A stretch of DNA of 64,000 bases from Phycisphaerae bacterium (GTDB lineage: Bacteria > Planctomycetota > Phycisphaerae > UBA1845 > Fen-1342). The stretch lies in the NCBI GenBank assembly GCA_017999985.1, contig JAGNKU010000018.1, forward strand, positions 1 to 64,000, in the 5' to 3' direction. The notes beneath the pieces were generated by a model that saw nothing but the letters and a program-made list of their open reading frames with translations, did no database searches and had not been told where the DNA came from. Positions 61,743-64,000 of this stretch are shown piece after piece; position 1 is the stretch's first letter; every line of letters starts with the position of its first letter. Made by a program: the position numbers and the translations under genes.

Positions 61743-62303
61743 TCAACGCACGATCGGCAGGATACGCTTGAAGAGGTCGGTGCCCGACTCGTACACGAGC
61801 TGGAAGATCGCCGCCTCGACCGTGGTGACCGTTGCGCCGGCGGCGCGCTGCAGTTGGAGCGCCGTATCGCGGTCGAACGGCCGGCGCGAACCGACGGCAT
61901 CCGCGAGCACGACCGGCCGCATCTGCATCGCGAGCAGGTCGAGGACGGTCTGCTGCACGCACACGTGCGCCTCGATACCGACGATCAGCACCTGCGGCCG
62001 CAGCACCGCCGACACACGCCGGCGGCAGGCGTCATCGGCGCAGAAGCTGAACGTCATCTTCTCGAGGCGTGTCGCGCCCTCGGCCGCCGCCAGCAGCGCG
62101 GGGGCAGTGTGGCCGAGGCCCTTTGGATACTGCTCGGAGATGGTAATCGGCAAGCCGAGGACGACGGCAGCGCGGATCATGCACTCCGCCCGCGCCAGCA
62201 CGGCCTCATGTTCGGCGATCTGTGGCAGCAGCCGTTCCTGGAAATCCACCACGAGCAACTGGGCGTGCTCGCAATCCAACCGGTCCACGCGGAAGTTCTG
62301 CAT
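61743..62303 (-). CDS. Isochorismatase-family cysteine hydrolase
   Basis: This 186-residue protein has the triad pattern of the family: Asp in VVDFQERLLP, Lys in LEKMTFSFC, and the nucleophile Cys in VGIEAHVCVQQTVLDLL. A cis-peptide context precedes it. It resembles YcaC-type hydrolases of unknown substrate more than true isochorismatases. ATG 62303 follows GGAGAGACAGGGA. It heads the five-gene minus-strand run and is divergent from scpB. Confidence 0.87.
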   Translation of the reverse strand: MQNFRVDRLDCEHAQLLVVDFQERLLPQIAEHEAVLARAECMIRAAVVLGLPITISEQYPKGLGHTAPALLAAAEGATRLEKMTFSFCADDACRRRVSAVLRPQVLIVGIEAHVCVQQTVLDLLAMQMRPVVLADAVGSRRPFDRDTALQLQRAAGATVTTVEAAIFQLVYESGTDLFKRILPIVR

Positions 62304-62505
62304 CGGTCCCTGTCTCTCCAGCGGACGAGGCGCGGCGGCGACGGCCGCTCCACCGGCCGCCGGACCGCGCTGCGCCGCAGGGTACCACAATCCGCGGTGT
62401 GTCGCGCCTCCCCGGGCACAATCCTCTGGACGCGGAGTCCGAGCAGGGGTAGTATATGTGTGGTTTCGAAGCGAGGTCTTGGTCACGGATGGCGAGGTAG
62501 CCGCG

Positions 62506-63201
62506 ATGGACCGCGAAGAATGCGCCATGCTCGACGGCGATGTCTTGGCGACCGCCTGTGGTTCCGACGTCGCGCTGATGGAGCCAGCCCTGAGCAGCGC
62601 GGTGTGTGAATCCCCCGCACCCACCGACATCACCCCCGCACAAATTATCGAAGCGCTCCTTTTTTCTGCTGACACGCCCTTGAGCGCCGCCCGCCTCGCG
62701 GAACTCGCCGGCATCGGCACGTCGCGCGACGTGCAGCGGTACGTCGCCGACCTGAACGAGAAGTACGCCCGCGCGGGTCTTTCGTTCCGCATCGAGGAGA
62801 TCGCGCGCGGCTACCAGATGCTCACCCTGCCTGAGTACCGCCCCTGGCTGGCGAAGCTCAATCGGCAGCAGGCGCAGACGCGGCTCAGCGCGGCCGCGCT
62901 CGAGACGCTCTCCATCATCGCGTACAAGCAGCCGGTGATTCGCGCAGATATAGAGGCGATTCGCGGGGTCGGGTCCGGCGAGGTGGTCAACCGCCTCCGC
63001 GAGATGGGCCTGATCCGCATCGTCGGACGCGCGGAGATCGTTGGTCGCCCGATCCTTTATGGGACCACCCGCAAGTTCCTCGACGTGTTCGGCCTTGCCG
63101 ACCTGGATGACCTGCCGCCGATGGAGACGCTCACATTGCGTCGCCCGCCGGTCAGCCCGGCCACATCCGAGGAAACCCCGGTGGCGGCAGCAGGCGCATA
63201 G
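62506..63201 (+). CDS. scpB: Segregation and condensation protein B
   Basis: This 231-residue protein belongs to the SMC-ScpA-ScpB condensin that compacts and separates chromosomes. It has two winged-helix domains. The family core is clear in IIEALLFSADTPLS, ALETLSIIAYKQPVIRADIE and IRGVGSGEVVNRLREMGLI. The N-terminal 40 residues are an extra, less conserved extension. ATG 62506 has GAGG 8 nt upstream. ScpA and SMC are not in the window. Confidence 0.93.
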   Translation: MDREECAMLDGDVLATACGSDVALMEPALSSAVCESPAPTDITPAQIIEALLFSADTPLSAARLAELAGIGTSRDVQRYVADLNEKYARAGLSFRIEEIARGYQMLTLPEYRPWLAKLNRQQAQTRLSAAALETLSIIAYKQPVIRADIEAIRGVGSGEVVNRLREMGLIRIVGRAEIVGRPILYGTTRKFLDVFGLADLDDLPPMETLTLRRPPVSPATSEETPVAAAGA

Positions 63202-63272
63202 CGTTACCGCTATGCGCAGCGCTGCGGTTCTCCAGATCACGCGATTTCGATTCTGAACCGATGTAAAGGGGG

Positions 63273-64000
63273 ATGCTGGCTTGGCGTGGAATCGTGCGCG
63301 CGCTCGTCCCCCGCACTCTTGCTGCGCGCGGGGCGCTGCTCATCGCGATTGTCATCGCCGCGGTGGCGTTGCCGGCGTACGTCGCGCTCGGCTGGCGAAT
63401 CCGGCAGGTCCGGGCGGAGACAACCCGGGACGTTGCCGCGCAGCTCGCCATCGCCCGCGATAGTGCCTCCGTCGGGGCCGGGGCGCTCACGACCGCACCG
63501 AGCGCACTTGGAGGCATCGACGAACCGGGCGTGGGCGATCTGGTTCTGGCCGTGGTGCTGGCGGCCGCCGGATTGCTGGCGGCGTTTACGTGGCTGCATT
63601 ACGGCGTGGTCCGACCGATCCGAAACCTCAATCGGCGTCTGGTACTGTATCGCGACTCGCTCGGCGCCGTGGACGCGGACGGCGTGCCCCTGCGGGAAAT
63701 CGAGGCCCTGGCGGCGTCGCTCGCGGACCTGCATAACGAATTGGCCCTGACGCAGAGCGAAGCGGACGACTTGCGGCAGTCGATCGACTCGCGCGTCGCG
63801 GCGCTGACGCACCACGCGACGCAGGCGCAGCGGATGGCGGAGCGCGCCGCCGACACGGACGCCCTCACGCAGCTCGACAATCGGCGCGTGCTGGAGCGCG
63901 AGTTGCCGACGGCGTTCGAAACCGCCCGGCGCACGTGCGCGGAGCTGTCCGTAGTGCTCTTCGATCTGAACGGTTTCAAGCAGCTCAATGACACGCAGGG
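63273..64000 (+). CDS. Membrane GGDEF protein (diguanylate cyclase), 3' end outside window
   Basis: The frame is open to the right edge (242 codons). ATG 63273 is directly preceded by AAAGGGGG. Two helices (about 13-38 and 86-106) flank a short periplasmic loop. A HAMP-like linker and coiled coil follow (about 107-190). The GGDEF domain then begins with DTDALTQLDNRRVLEREL and VVLFDLNGFKQLND, including the Mg-binding Asp. The GGDEF signature itself lies beyond the edge, so cyclase activity cannot be judged. Confidence 0.85.
   Translation, partial: MLAWRGIVRALVPRTLAARGALLIAIVIAAVALPAYVALGWRIRQVRAETTRDVAAQLAIARDSASVGAGALTTAPSALGGIDEPGVGDLVLAVVLAAAGLLAAFTWLHYGVVRPIRNLNRRLVLYRDSLGAVDADGVPLREIEALAASLADLHNELALTQSEADDLRQSIDSRVAALTHHATQAQRMAERAADTDALTQLDNRRVLERELPTAFETARRTCAELSVVLFDLNGFKQLNDTQ

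Noticed and set aside
1-64000. CRISPR array, intact prophage or insertion sequence
   Set aside because: No regularly spaced direct repeats, transposase, capsid or terminase genes were found.

Overview
The window is GC-rich, gene-dense chromosomal DNA. It most likely comes from a member of the Planctomycetota, possibly a Phycisphaerae relative. The taxonomic reading is inference from four things: three or four membrane proteins carrying the C-x2-C-G-Y-[ND]-L...R-C-P-E-C-G zinc ribbon; many exported proteins with FG-GAP, thrombospondin type 3, RTX-like and dockerin-like repeats; a very large SecA; and an LpxL-type acyltransferase that implies an outer membrane. No rRNA, CRISPR array, intact prophage or intact insertion sequence is visible. 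Two tRNA genes are present: Gly(UCC) and Tyr(GUA).

Layout. 1-7 kb: a gingipain-family (C25) exported peptidase running off the left edge, an inositol-monophosphatase/HisN-type phosphatase, an M3 metallopeptidase and a WcaJ-type sugar-1-phosphate transferase. 7-16 kb: a giant secreted subtilase with FG-GAP and TSP3 repeats, glutamate dehydrogenase, and a secreted RTX-like calcium-repeat protein with a large internal duplication. 16-21 kb: an ECF sigma / anti-sigma / LTxxQ-sensor operon with a small secreted Cys-containing protein, followed by a DUF4405 membrane protein and a DUF5666-DUF2202 ferritin-like protein. This is the best candidate for an undescribed envelope metal- or redox-response module. 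21-23.4 kb: tRNA-Gly, a degraded integrase tail, two orphan membrane-protein genes and a decayed second copy of the tRNA 3' half, which together read as the scar of an integrated element.

23-32 kb: WrbA, an MBOAT acyltransferase, a C1-like peptidase, a truncated CrcB ending in an AT-rich perfect palindrome, a TrmH methyltransferase, tRNA-Tyr, Ndk, a cupin and a Tat-exported superoxide dismutase. 32-43 kb: a GT39-type glycosyltransferase, AcpS, DapF, a FecR-like protein, a CDP-alcohol phosphatidyltransferase, two large unknown membrane proteins, a J-domain protein, a zinc-ribbon protein and a DJ-1/PfpI protein. 43-50 kb: EF-P, a 1350-residue SecA with an N-terminal membrane anchor and two large insertions, and an exported-protein gene split by an in-frame TGA. 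50-58 kb: Apt, then five consecutive exported proteins, four of them lipoproteins, including paralogues, an FG-GAP protein and a protein with a GlyGly-CTERM-like tail. 58-64 kb: a minus-strand run (isochorismatase-like hydrolase, zinc-ribbon protein, YlbF-family protein, GT39, LpxL acyltransferase), then ScpB and the start of a GGDEF protein cut by the right edge.

Much of the content serves the cell envelope: exported peptidases, calcium-repeat surface proteins, lipoproteins, lipid and sugar transferases, and SecA itself. A 55-bp palindromic element occurs three times in spacers, and several strong hairpins mark gene ends.
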